The notes below the pieces were generated by a model. That model did not search any database. It saw nothing but the letters and a program-made list of their open reading frames with translations, and was not told the origin of the DNA. The translations under genes and the position numbers were made by a program. A DNA stretch of 64,000 nt from Tremella fuciformis (lineage: Eukaryota > Basidiomycota > Tremellomycetes > Tremellales > Tremellaceae): NCBI GenBank assembly GCA_032768795.1, contig CP136490.1, forward strand, positions 1,674,001 through 1,738,000. The letters are read 5' to 3'. This document shows, one piece after another, positions 41,352 through 52,275 of this stretch; the first letter of the stretch is position 1, and each line of letters begins with the position of its first letter.

Positions 41352-44300
41352 ATGTCCATGTTCTCCCAAGGCTCTTTCCGCCCACTCGACGAACCACCCA
41401 GACACTTTATACGACCTCACGACCCTCACGACTCGCCGTTCATGGACGACGAGAGCGACACGTCCTCTCGCCGTACCAGCACAGACATCGCACATCGTCC
41501 TCTTCAGAAAGAAGGGACACCCTTCTACGTCAGGCCCGAACAGGTAGGAGCCCTCATCCGCCGTCTCAGCAGCGACAGCTTGGACACCAAGGAAGACGAG
41601 GTGAGTTCCGCCGTCGCCATCACCGTCCTGGTCGGCTTTCCCGTTGCATCACTCCTTTCAGCCTCGTGTCCCCTTCTCCCCATCTCGCAACGTCAGCCGC
41701 CGGCTCGCACGACCCCAGCCCACGTCTGATCCCTTGTGCCCCCACACTCGTCTAACGAATCACCTTCGCACGCCACCCCCAAGCTCCGCCCGGTCCATCC
41801 CTTGTCCCCGTCACACACACTGGCTGGTGTCTGTGTCTGGCCAGCCTCGAGTCGCCTTCTCCCGTCGAAGGCCTCGGTGGGGTGGAGGGTCTAGAACTCG
41901 CACCATCGCACCCACACTCACACCCGTCGATCAGCCATCACCCACTCCCCAGACACCATCATCACTACCCCTCCTTCCCCGGCATCAGTTCTAACCGCTC
42001 TCTTCCCGGTGGTTCGGACCGTGTGTCGGCGTCGTTTCTTGCTGTTTTCTGCTTCGCCTCGTTCCCGCGAGGCTACATGCTACCTTGGAAGCACAGAGCT
42101 TCCGTCCTCTTGCTTCCCCGTGTCCGAGCCGTCCAACTAGCGGCCAGCCCGTGTCACGTTCTTGGCCACTGCTCCACCAGTTCCCGCTGCCAACATATAA
42201 TGACAACCGCTGACCCTGCCTTTCCATCTCTGCTCGATGCCATACTCCACTACTATCCCATCTCGCACTCCAAACCCAATTCTCCCGTCGCCTCACTGGA
42301 ACGCGTCGCCCATCGTGCCAACTCGCTCCCTCTTCCCCCGCTCATGCCGAATGAACCCCCACCACGCGTCTCCCGCTTTCTGTCTTGGACCGACAAGCAG
42401 CAGATACATTCTCCCGTACCCAAACACCCCCAACCCAATCAAGCCAACACCCTGAGACCTCCGGGCACCATGGACGGTAGTCCAGGATCATCACCCGGAA
42501 AGCCGAGATCCATTCGGGCATCCCCATCGCCGTCTAGGGGCCATCATCATGGTCTCTCGGCCCTCTCGCCACTTCAGATGTTCTCGCCACTCGAGGGAGG
42601 CCGTCAATTGAAACCCAAGCTACGAACACCTTCCGATGCCAGTATGGCAAGCGGCGCTGGTCTGAGCAGGTCGAGCTCGGTCACCAGGTCTCTCAGCAGG
42701 AGGCAGAGCCTGATTGCCAATGCGGCGAAATGGACAGCCAACCAAGACTACGAGCAGGAAAACTATGCCAAGTTCTCGCGGTTGACCATTGTCAAGGCTC
42801 CCGCTGAAAAGGACAAGGGCATGCAGCAGTGAGCGCCTCTGCCAGGTGTGGACGTTTCTAACGATGCCAGCCGACGATCCAAGTCTTACTCTGCGCTCTC
42901 ACCCTTCACGGCGCTCAGCACCAAGTCTGAAGCACCCGCGACCTCGGACCGTGGTCCTCGCCGCTCGTTTGCAGCTGCCTCGTTCGCCGGATTCTCGCCA
43001 CTTGCCAATGTGGCCAAATCCCCTTTGTCGCCACCCATGCCTCAAGGTGAACTGGGCGATTCCGCCAACCGAGTGGTCGTCCCCGGGAATGAGAATGAGC
43101 CAGGCATGACGCGGAGGACATTGTCGCCTGAGCAAGTCCTAGACATTGCCCGAAAGCTCGATACGCCCATCGCTCTGCCGGAAGGAGGCTTCAAGGGGGC
43201 CGAACTCAAGCGCCGCAAATCGTATGGCTCCGCGTCGAGTCGAAAGAGCTTTGGATCTGTCAGCGGACCGCAAACCCCTGAAGTGGAGCCGATCGCTCTC
43301 GAGCCGGTCGAGTATGTGCAAATGGACGAAGAGACCTTGTTGCCGTTTGTCGACCGGCCCTCCGAGGTCGACGAGCTCATCGTCCATCCGAGCAATGAAA
43401 AGACGTTCCATCTTCTGAAGGCAGCGTTCCCCAAGCACGCCCCGAGGCAAAAGTGGAAGGACATCCCGCCCACTGAGTGGTGTTGGGATGAGTTCATCCT
43501 CCACCTGACGACCGTTACGCGAGCCGAGTGCCCGGACTATGCCTGGGTTTTCAAGGCTCGTCAGGCAGTGCGTCAACACAGTATTGCCCTGTGGGAGAAA
43601 GTCGGCGTCATTCTTGGATGTGACGGCGACTTGCTCAATGCGGGTGGGGAGGACGACATACCTCCTTCCTGGGGCGGTCTTGGACTGGGCGAAGAAGGCG
43701 AATATGACCCGTTCGCGAACCAAGTCTACATCGAGGGTCTGGCGGCTCTCGACCCGATGGAGTTGGAGCGAGCCGAGCGCGCCTTTGCCGAGGGATTTGG
43801 CGAGATAGTCGAGGACGAAGGTGAACAGGCGGCTGCGGGCATGACTGCGCTTCTGGGCGCAATGGAGACCATTGGCGAGGGCGATGAAGAGCCAGTTGGC
43901 AAGCTCGGCCTCACCCCGGCTCAACGCGCAGGACAGAAGAAGCCCACCGTGGACCCTCTGCTCATGTCCCCCACGCAGGGCTACGATGAGGCGCGGGGTG
44001 ATAGAAAAGGCCGTTCCAAGTCGTTCGTCGGTCTGCAGATCATGACGTCTCCCGTCAGTCCTGGCTCGCCCGACCTGACGCCTCAAACGCCGCACTGGCG
44101 ACCGATGCAATTCGACCGCGGACCCGAGGCGCCCCTGTTCCCGTCCAGCTTCAGCAGCATGTCTGCGCAGCCCAACCTGGGTCGCAGTGCCAGTGTCGCC
44201 ACTGGCGGCGTGCGCCCGATGAAGAATGAGGACTTTGCCCGAGTCCGGAGGAACATTGTGCGCAAGCCGAGTGGCGCGGGGCTGAGCGAGAGTGAGTCGC

Positions 44301-44416
44301 CGCCACAACACATGATTCGAGCGAGTGCAGCTGACGCCGCAGGCGCCATCACGTTTGCTAGCGAGTCGGACTATGGCCATTCTGCGGGCTACGACCTACG
44401 GGACCAGTTTGTCTAG
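41352..44416 (+). CDS. Unknown Ser/Pro-rich protein with a conserved-looking C-terminal core
   Basis: Best model: exons 41352-41600, 41662-41691, 42404-42828, 42871-44291, 44343-44416 (732 aa). The first exon encodes MSMFSQGSFRPLDEPPRHF ... GTPFYVRPEQVGALIRRL. Exons 3-4 are full of SPSR, SPG and RRSxS sites suited to kinases. Around residues 390-500 there is an ordered Trp/Cys-containing block (HPSNEKTFHLLKAAFPKHAP, DIPPTEWCWDEFILHLTTV, RQHSIALWEKVGVILGCDGD). I do not recognise a family. Exon 2 (30 nt) and the 712-nt intron 41692-42403 are the weakest part; that stretch is pyrimidine-rich and could instead be leader to a downstream start near 42470. Intron 44292-44342 (51 nt) is stop-free and in frame. 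Confidence 0.6.
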
Positions 44417-44699
44417 AAACGACTTGGGAAAAAAGGAGCACGAAATGTTGTTAGGATGCGCGATCGACCCATCTTTCTTCTCACCCCACCATTGTAGCAT
44501 GCACGTACGTCCCGCGCCAGTCGAGTGGGGGCTTGTTCTGCTTTCTGCTTCTTCCGCCCGATACAGCCACGGGCAGGCTAGACCATGTTTGTTATGAAGC
44601 CGTGATCATGTCTCTGAGGGTCGACATGCGACGTGACAATGCATACAGGGAGTGAGTGATGTGATGCAGGAGGCTGGCAGACTGTTGGCACAACAGGAT

Positions 44700-45870
44700 T
44701 TATGTTGCTGCGGCGGCTTCTCGCCGTGCTAGCTGGTATTTCTCGAATCCTTGCGATCGCTCGATCACATCCAGCGGGGCGTCCGGCACGACGTGGCCTC
44801 GCTCGTTGCGCCTTGCTCTGTATGTCAGCGGGGCCGCCGCGTCAAGGGGGATCCCCAAATAGGTGGGCAAGACGGAGAGATGGAGGGAGGGAGGCGAGGG
44901 AGACGAGACGAGATGCACTTGAAGAACGTGTAGCTGAGCACGACATCGTCTATGCCGTCCAGGGCAGGGTCGTCCATGATGTCCCTATCGATGAAGAAGA
45001 AGACGGGCAGGTCGACCTCTTCTCCCGCGCGGATCTTTTGCTCTTCAAAGCAGAAACACTCGACCTTGGCGAAATACGGGGCGATCTGCGCGTCAGCGCC
45101 ACCCGAGCGCAGCGAGGGTCCGTTCAGTCTCCAGGTCCAAGCCACCCTAGATAGATGGACAAGTCACCTTGTCCGGCGTCATGTTGTACGTCGCGATCCC
45201 AATCAGGTCCCTATCACTATCGTTCCTCGCGCGGTAGAAAGCGAGCGCCGTCTCGCCCGGCAAGACGCGCACGCTGCGCTGCTGCGGCTCGAACGCCCAC
45301 GGTAGCGTGTCGCTCGACGTCGCCTCGAAGCGCACCGTGATGCGCTTGCGCCCCTGCGTCTCGGGCGTCGTGTACAGCCGGTCCGGCTGGAATCGCGATG
45401 GGTCCGTCATGGGCGTGCCGGAGTATCCTGTCGCCGAGCAGAATGCGCGGTAGAGCGGGACGGCGGCGTAGGTCAGCCCGACGGCGAGCACGATCTGGGG
45501 TCAGCGCTCGACGCTGCCAAGCTGCGATCAGAGATCGCAGGCTAGATGGACGGAGGAGAGAGGAGAGACGCACCGCGCCTGCGCCGTACAGCATGACGCT
45601 CCTGCTCTTCTGTGCGCGCTCGGCGTACATCTTTGCCTGGCCCAGCTCGGCGGACCGCTTGGCCCGCTCGAAGGCGCTGGCGCTGCTTGATCCAGCAGAC
45701 CCGGAGGCAGACGCCTCTGCTCGCAGGGGTGATGGCGACGACGAGAGCAGGCGGCGGGGTAGACAGGCGGGACATGCCGCTCGTCGTCTCAGAGTGGACG
45801 GGCCGGCTGTGCGCAGCTGAAGCTGCCCCGACAGTGCCCGCAGGCTACGCAGGGGCGTGCTGCTGCTCAT
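44700..45870 (-). CDS. COX11: Cytochrome c oxidase copper chaperone Cox11
   Basis: Exons, right to left: 45870-45574, 45494-45168, 45085-44919, 44817-44700 (302 aa). An Arg/Ser presequence leads to one membrane span (GAIVLAVGLTYAAVPLYRAFC). The globular domain has FCSATGYSGTP, LPWAFEPQQRSVRVLPGETALAFY and TYNMTPDKIAPYF. It also has the copper-binding Cys pair of KVECFCFEEQ, restored by removing the 82-nt intron 45086-45167, then VDLPVFFFIDRD and LSYTFFKAR. Role: delivers copper to the CuB site of Cox1. The introns here (79, 82 and 101 nt) are about twice the local average. The start is the first in-frame ATG. The gene diverges from OXR1 across 212 bases. Confidence 0.93.
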
Positions 45871-46082
45871 TTCGACCAAGAGAAGTGTATGGTACGACAG
45901 ATGGAATTGAAAATGATTTCAGTCTGATCCGATTCGTTTTCGCCGTCTTCTCGGTGTCGCTTGGCCCGGCCCGGGCGGCGTGGCGTGGGTGACGAAAGGG
46001 AGGTTGACCGTTGTCATCTCCCTCCTTCGCTTGCACATCGACGACAGCAAGCAGTCAGCAGTGGCAAGGTAGACGAGACGAG

Positions 46083-48001
46083 ATGAGCCCAAGCCGGCTT
46101 CGACCATGGCCATCGAGCCCAACGCAGAGCTCGAGCTCCAAGTCTGGGTCTGCATCTGGGCAGACGCACCAACGCCAGACGTCCGATTCGAGCGACTTTG
46201 GCGCCTTCGCCTCTGCCTCGGCTCAGCACCCATCCCAGTCTGCGACTCAAGCACCCCACCAGGCCTCGCTGCAGTCGGGCGACCTGCTGGGATCGTTCGA
46301 AGACCTCGTCGACTTGGGCGACGCGCTGCCGTCCACCTCGATACCCGTAGCTGGTCCGAGCACCAGCTCTGGCTCCCACCCCAGCCAACGGCGCAGACCG
46401 CCCGACCTGATGAGCGCGACAGGGGACGAGGTGTGGATCGAGCTGCCCGAGGAGCACGAGGCGCACGCGCCGCCCGTGCGAGAGGTCGCGCCGCCTCGAG
46501 GGAGCCGACCGAGCAACGCGAGTGCCGTCCCACAGCCTATACTCGTCCCGCTGCCTCCGCGGCCAGACGACATTTCTCCCGACTACGTCCCTTCCCACAC
46601 CTCGCCGCGCCGCATGCCGCGGCGCATGAGCCAGAACTACCTCTTCCCCGGGCCGTCGTCCCCGCCCGCGCTGTCGACCGCGGGCGCCGAGCTCTTCCAC
46701 CCGTTTGGCGAGACCGACTCGCCCGAGGGCATACTGCACAGGCAACACTCGCATTCGCATTCCCGCTCGCGCACGACGTCATCCGACTTTGCCCTAGCGG
46801 CAGACGAAAAGTCGGCCAATGCGCCCGACCGGCCGGAGCGCCCGCACACGCACACGCTGCTGGGGACGCTGGCGACCACGGCCAAAGTAGCGAGCAAGTG
46901 GAAGAATGTCCTGGCGCACCCGCACGACCACCTCCCTCAGACCGCCCCGCTCCCTGTCCGTTCCGGCCCTGGCACTGCGACCGGGGCGAGCGGGACCCGC
47001 ACGCGCGAGTCGAGCGGCGATATCTGGGGCTCGGGGTCGTTCGTGGAAGGAAGAGGCGGCACGGCCCTGCCCATCGAAGTGAGCCACACGACGCCGTTCG
47101 CCACGCCCGAAGAGGTGGCCGGGACGTACGTGCCGCCCAGCGGGGCGCCGGGGTTCAGCCACCTGCACGAGAAGGCGCGGAGGGAGGGGATGAACGGGGA
47201 CGACGAGTGGGAGCGGGTCAGGTTGATGGGCCGCAGAGAGGGCACGATCGAGGTCCTGTCTCAGCGTCTGGCGGACCAGGTGAGTTTCTCCTTTCTGCTC
47301 TAGACGAGAGCTGAGGGCAGCTGCGGGCCAAGCTGCCCCCGCGCCAACGTATAGCCAGCAAGTGGCAGATGCTCTGTACGCCCTTCGAAGCTTTTGTGTC
47401 TCTCACGCTCACCGTAGCGCAGTCTCGCTCGACCAGCACGGCGCGTCGCTCGCATCGCTCTACCGCCTCGTGGAGAAACACCGCGCGTCCGTCCAGGGCC
47501 GCGCGGCGGCAAACCTGCTCGCGGTGCGGGACAGCGACGACAACCTCTTTGGCGTGTTCATGACGGATAGCATACAGAAGCGCGAGGGGAGCTACTACGG
47601 CTCGGGCGAGACGTGAGCCCTTCCCCCCTCTTCGCGACTCATTATTTGCTCACTGCCAGATTCATGTGGAAGCTTCCCTCCGGATCTGGCGGCGCCGACG
47701 ACGAGTCGGCAGGGCTCGAGGTCTTCAAGTGGACAGGACGGAATCAGTACTTCGCCCTGTGCGAGAGCACGTTCATCTCTTTTGGCGGCGGGTGAGTGCC
47801 CCTCCTCCTTGACAATGAGGTATTGGGTTGACTGGCGACAGTGGCAACTCTTATGGCCTCTTCCTCGACTCGACCTTCAACAAAAATACATCGGCCACCA
47901 GCCCTGCGTTCGACAACGAGGTCCTGTGCACGGCGGAACACTCGCACTCGGACAGGGCGGTCAGGTTCGACTGTCTCGGCTTGGAAGTATGGGCCATCTG
48001 A
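46083..48001 (+). CDS. OXR1: TLDc-domain oxidation resistance protein (Oxr1)
   Basis: Exons 46083-47279, 47321-47375, 47423-47612, 47660-47791, 47842-48001 (577 aa). The long first exon is disordered, rich in Ser/Pro/His, and contains a SHSHSRSRTTSS stretch. The C-terminal ~190 residues are a TLDc domain: LRAKLPPRQRIASKWQMLFS, LDQHGASLASLYRLVE, DNLFGVFMTDSIQKREGSYYG, WKLPSGSG, GRNQYFALCESTFISFGGG, GNSYGLFLDSTFN, ending FDCLGLEVWAI as in the family. Known TLDc proteins protect against peroxide and can promote V-ATPase disassembly. The introns are 41-50 nt. The start at 46083 is the first ATG in frame. Confidence 0.93.
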
Positions 48002-48634
48002 CCTGCACTCCGACACTGTATATACTGCTCTGTAGCTATACCTGTCTCATGCACCGATACTGTGTGTACACTGCAAAGATTGTCTCGCAGAGATGCATCA
48101 AGCCCCCGCGCAGTCTTTTCTAGCGATTTTCAATACATACTAATCTTACATTCGTTCGTCCACTGCTACATCGTTCGTCGCGTCATGTCTATCGCTACTC
48201 CCTCTAGGCGGTCCAAGATCCTATCACTAGGCGGGTCCCATCTGGCCATTGCAGCAGCAAAGGCAGGTGAAGACTCGCGGGATGGATGAGGCGGCCGGGT
48301 CGTGCGTGTGTGTATCCTGGCTGCTACATGCGGTGTGTCGGTGGTGTGTGGTGGTAAAGTAGGGTGGTGGGGGTGAGAGTGGATTGTTGATTCTGACAAG
48401 GGCCGACCGTCGTGGCCTGCGATACCCATTGTCCGTGCCTCTTCGTGGAAGAGGTATCTCCTCGTCGTCGGCGCGCTGGATGCCCCCACAGGGGCGGAGC
48501 GGCGTTTTGGACTTGTGATCGGAGAATGGACGTGGTAGGCAGGAAGAAGGTTGAAGTCGGAGAGAAGAAGTGAGAGTAGAGGAGCGCCAAGCTCCTCTGT
48601 ATTTATTCGTTGTGCCTCTCCCTGGTGGGAGAGG
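48002..48634. other. Convergent intergenic region OXR1 / Crz1-like
   Basis: About 630 bases, presumably two 3' UTRs. GT-rich on the plus strand around 48310-48390 (GTGTGTCGGTGGTGTGTGGTGG). Minus-strand open frames here are low-complexity and not supported. Confidence 0.4.
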
Positions 48635-50116
48635 CTAGATGAGGCCACCGCTCTGAGCGCGACGCTGCATCCTCCCCTGTGCGCGGGCGACAGAGGGAGA
48701 CACGTTGTCACGCTTAGCGTCTGCCAACGGGCCATCCGAGTGGATGCCCTGGCGATGACGCTCGAGATCGTGAAGGCGGGAGAAACCTCGATTGCAAGTC
48801 GGGTGCGGGCACACGTGGGGCTTGGAGCGCATCGGGTTGTGTGTTTGCACATGCGACTTGAGGTTGAAGGCCCGGGCAAACGCGCGACCACAGATGTGAC
48901 ACTTGTGTCGCTTCTTAGGGTCGTCAGGCGTTTGGCCGGGAATGTAGCCGCGCCCACCGCCGTGAAGGTTGGTGAGCGGCATGGAGGGAATGGCGGGCTT
49001 GAGGTCGATGTGGGTCGAATCCGCAGGCGAAAGCTCATCTTCGCCTTCGTCATCACCTTCACCAAGCTCGTCGTACTCGTCTCGCTCGGGGATGGGCTGC
49101 TGGCTCAACACCGGGACGGGACCGAGGGCAAGAGCGCCGGCAGAAGCTGATTTGTGCATGCCGAGACCGATCGGTGTCGAGGGGACAGACGTGGACGCGA
49201 TCGATGACATGGTCGAGGGAGCCGAGAGGGACGGAAGAGACGACCGAGACCAAGGGGTGTCAATCGACGACCTGTTGGACGCGGAGCCGTAGAAGGTGTG
49301 CATCGACAGTGACCTGGCGCGAGCGGCAGCGTCATTATGGGCCTGCATGTGGGCCTGAGCGTGGGCCTGAGCTTGAGCGTGATACATGGCCTGCTGAGTT
49401 TGCATCTGGACCGGCTGCTGCTGAGGCTGGTACGGCATAGTCGACCATGTTGGGACCTGAGGCGGAGGCGGCGGCTGTTGAGGGATGTAGAACTGCTGGT
49501 GCTGAACAGGCTGCGGCTGGAATGAGAGCATGTTGTGATCGACAGGCTTGTATACCTGATTGTGGTTCGGGTTGCTGTCGGCCATAACCTGCTCCAAGTC
49601 AAACGACGGCAGGGAAAAGAGGCTGTCAAGAGACGCTTGCTCGTCGACAGCGATGATCGGGTCAACGGCCGAAACGACAGGTGCACTTGGAGGAGCGGAC
49701 TGTTCGGCGAGCGCCTTGTAGTGCAGGTAACGAAGAAGGTGGTGCTCGCTGAGCGCCTGAACCGTGCTGATTTCGGCGGCGGCGGGATCAAAATCGACGT
49801 CAAGCAAGGTCGACTTGGGCGGAGTGATGACCGATGCGCCAGACGCGATCGTCGACGGAGAGGTGGTCGAATCGGCAGGAGAAAGTCCGAGATTGACGTC
49901 GGCTGCAGCCGCTGCGCCTAGAGCCACCTCGAATGAGGCTGTCGAGTTGGTGAATGACTCAAAGTCGAGGTCGAGGTCCAGCTCCGGGGTGGTATCTGTC
50001 GCGCAACCCGTCGAGAGGGGCGGAGATGGGAAAGAGAACTGATTCAGGCTGTGGGTATGGGTATGCTCGGACTTTTCGAAAGGGGCGGCGAGAGTCAGAG
50101 GGAAGATCGACGACAT
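48635..50116 (-). CDS. Crz1-like C2H2 zinc-finger transcription factor
   Basis: One exon, 493 aa from the ATG at 50116. A longer open frame reaches 50131 but has no ATG. The N-terminal part is acidic/Ser-rich with repeated hydrophobic-acidic patches (ELDLDLDFESF, SLFSLPSFDLEQV), then a Gln/Pro-rich stretch with (QA)n/(HAQA)n runs. Near the C-terminus two canonical C2H2 fingers are seen: CHICGRAFARAFNLKSHVQTH and CPHPTCNRGFSRLHDLERHRQGIH. The finger pattern is like the calcineurin-responsive Crz1/Sp1 factors of basidiomycetes. A PxIxIT-type docking site is not obvious, so the calcineurin link is inference. The gene faces a long upstream region shared with the GH5 glucanase. Confidence 0.75.
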   Translation of the reverse strand: MSSIFPLTLAAPFEKSEHTHTHSLNQFSFPSPPLSTGCATDTTPELDLDLDFESFTNSTASFEVALGAAAAADVNLGLSPADSTTSPSTIASGASVITPPKSTLLDVDFDPAAAEISTVQALSEHHLLRYLHYKALAEQSAPPSAPVVSAVDPIIAVDEQASLDSLFSLPSFDLEQVMADSNPNHNQVYKPVDHNMLSFQPQPVQHQQFYIPQQPPPPPQVPTWSTMPYQPQQQPVQMQTQQAMYHAQAQAHAQAHMQAHNDAAARARSLSMHTFYGSASNRSSIDTPWSRSSLPSLSAPSTMSSIASTSVPSTPIGLGMHKSASAGALALGPVPVLSQQPIPERDEYDELGEGDDEGEDELSPADSTHIDLKPAIPSMPLTNLHGGGRGYIPGQTPDDPKKRHKCHICGRAFARAFNLKSHVQTHNPMRSKPHVCPHPTCNRGFSRLHDLERHRQGIHSDGPLADAKRDNVSPSVARAQGRMQRRAQSGGLI

Positions 50117-52275
50117 GAAGCCGAGATTCACTACGGCGCTCGAGGAGGAAGAAAAGAGAGAAGGGGAAGTGGCCTTGTGCCAGTGACGGCGGCGGAGGGG
50201 TCGGTCAGTCGACCTCGAGACGCCCAGACCGACAAGACGTGTTAGTCGATGAAAGGGGGCGGTGCGGTAGTATAGACGGAGGACGAGGGGGCCGCGAGTG
50301 TCGACGGGGTATATGTATTTTGAGCACTGTCGACGGGCAAGGAGAATGGTGTTGGTGTATGGTGGTGCTGGTGGTGAGATGAGAGGTGTGAGAAAGGAAA
50401 AGGGGAAACAGGGAGAGGGGGGGAGTGAGAAGAAAAGAGGGCGTGGCGAAAGGGTAAAGGAGGGACAGGCCCCGACTCATCAATGGACCGTCATTCAACC
50501 GCAAAGGCGTCAGACCAGAGGGGTGGAACTCAAAAGGCGGTGCAAACCGATCACCGGGGGAGAGGAGCACACACGCCATCACCTCAGGGCGTTACGTAAA
50601 TCCCCTTCAGCTGTCCACACCGTCCCGGTCCGCTGGCTCAACTGTTCGGCCGTGAATATGCATGGCGAATACGTTGACAAGGCGAGTGAGCAGCGATGCA
50701 GATGCAGAGCCTGACCTGTCAACCTCTGGAGCAGATCCAGAGTCTGGCTGCGGGTGGCTCCGTGCTGAAACACGACCGGGGGGAGCAGGCGTGGGGTCCG
50801 CGTTCTCGGCCCCCGGAGTTATGAGCGGAAAACGGGGGGCGCCCCGTCCGAGCGCATTCCACGCTCTTCCTCCCTCGTCCTTCCGAGACGGCCGTGTTTG
50901 CCGCATAACTCGGAGCTTGTCTCTTATGCCCTTGAGCAGCCGGCTCATCGCATTCTCGCTTGGGTGATAGACGGGAATGCGGGAATCAAAGTGACTGACC
51001 CGTGACACTCAGACCTCGGGACGGCGGACATGTACGGACGCGGAGACGGTGAAAGCAAGACGATGATCATGACGTAGAGATAGGAGTCTGGGCGGCATGC
51101 GGCGTGTTTCCTGGTCGTCTAGCGAGGACTTTCACGACGGGAGTGAGTGACGTTCTCGTTGCGAGATGGCGGCGAGACGACAAGCACCGCGCAGCCAGTC
51201 GCTGTGTTCTTTGCACCGCTCAAGACTGCGAGCTGTGTGAGGCGCATTTGCGTGGTCGGCGGTGATCGCCGCACGTCAGGCTGCGAACTGCACGTGACGC
51301 GCTGTAGCCGTCAGCCTGGGCGCGGTCGTGCAGAAGTCGATTGAAGCTGGGCCTGGCCCTGCCCCAGCCCCAACACCCAGCGAGGCTTTTGCCACCACCC
51401 GTGACCGTCGCCCTCCCGGCAGACGGCTGACATGTCCCATCCAACGAGCAACAGCCATCCCATCTGCCACACTGCAAAGTTTACACCTCTTGCCCAGCCT
51501 AATCCCCCGTTCCGGTGTGGGTGGGTCCGTGCGGATGTTCTCCCAGGTCAATGTGCCTGCTCATCCTATTGTGCCTCCCACGTCAAGAGGCCGAAGCGTT
51601 TCATCTCGCCATCTATCCCTAGCCTTTGGAGCAGAGGACAAGAAGCTCTTCAGGGCCGTATGTCAGGGTTCAGGAAATCAAGAGCGCGTCGCGACTGTCT
51701 TCTTAGGGTAATTTTCCCTGGATACGAGCGCGTAGCGTCGCCGTAGCGTTTCATCACGCCCAGCCCTCTCTTTGGTGCATTGTGTGCTCTGTGCTGGGTG
51801 GTCGTTGCTGGTATTCCGAGTGGTGGCCCTCACCCAGCAGAGGAGCATGGGCTTGGCGTGCCGAGTATGCATGCATGAACACCGACTCGACGTTGAGCTT
51901 TGATCGCCTTCACCTTCCTTCCTCTCGAACCCCCCTTTTTCTTCTTTGTCGAGGTATCTCCGAAAGGCAGTACGCAACCCCCCTCCCCTTGGTGCACTGC
52001 GCGGGGTGGAAGAAAGCCATTGGACCCTTGGCCATCCCTCATCACCGCGGTCGCTTGTTATTCTCGACACTCTCTTTCTCATCTCTCTCTCTCCCTCATC
52101 CTATTCTTCTCGTCACCCGACCCTTCCCCCCTCACACTCTCTTACACGACGCGACTCGCCCTCGGTACTCGTACCTCACTAACAACAACAACAACGCCCG
52201 TCGACATTCTACAAGTCGACCTCACATTCATTTAGAGACCTCTACTGGAAAAGGCTCTGGCAGCCTTGGCTCATC
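50117..52275. promoter_or_regulatory. 2.1-kb divergent regulatory region
   Basis: The longest gene-free stretch of the window, between the Crz1-like factor (-) and the GH5 glucanase (+). On the left side, plus-strand purine-rich runs at 50330-50480 (AGAAAAGAGGGCG, GGGAGAGGGGGGGAGTG) correspond to a pyrimidine-rich leader of the zinc-finger gene. On the right side, 51900-52160 is pyrimidine-rich (TTCTCATCTCTCTCTCTCC) and ACAACAACAACAACG at 52181-52195 is typical of a 5' UTR. No supported coding frame or tRNA was seen. Confidence 0.5.

Noticed and set aside
43139..44380. 413-codon open frame on the minus strand
   Set aside because: It is antisense to the Ser/Pro-rich unknown gene, whose frame has consistent splicing and an ordered core. 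The antisense translation has no recognisable motifs and arises from GC-rich codon bias.
46106..47314. 402-codon plus-strand frame overlapping OXR1
   Set aside because: Shifted-frame shadow of OXR1 exon 1, Arg/Ala-rich and without a family.
48166..49065. 299-codon minus-strand frame
   Set aside because: A different frame from the zinc fingers of the Crz1-like gene; it is Thr/His/Pro-rich and low-complexity.
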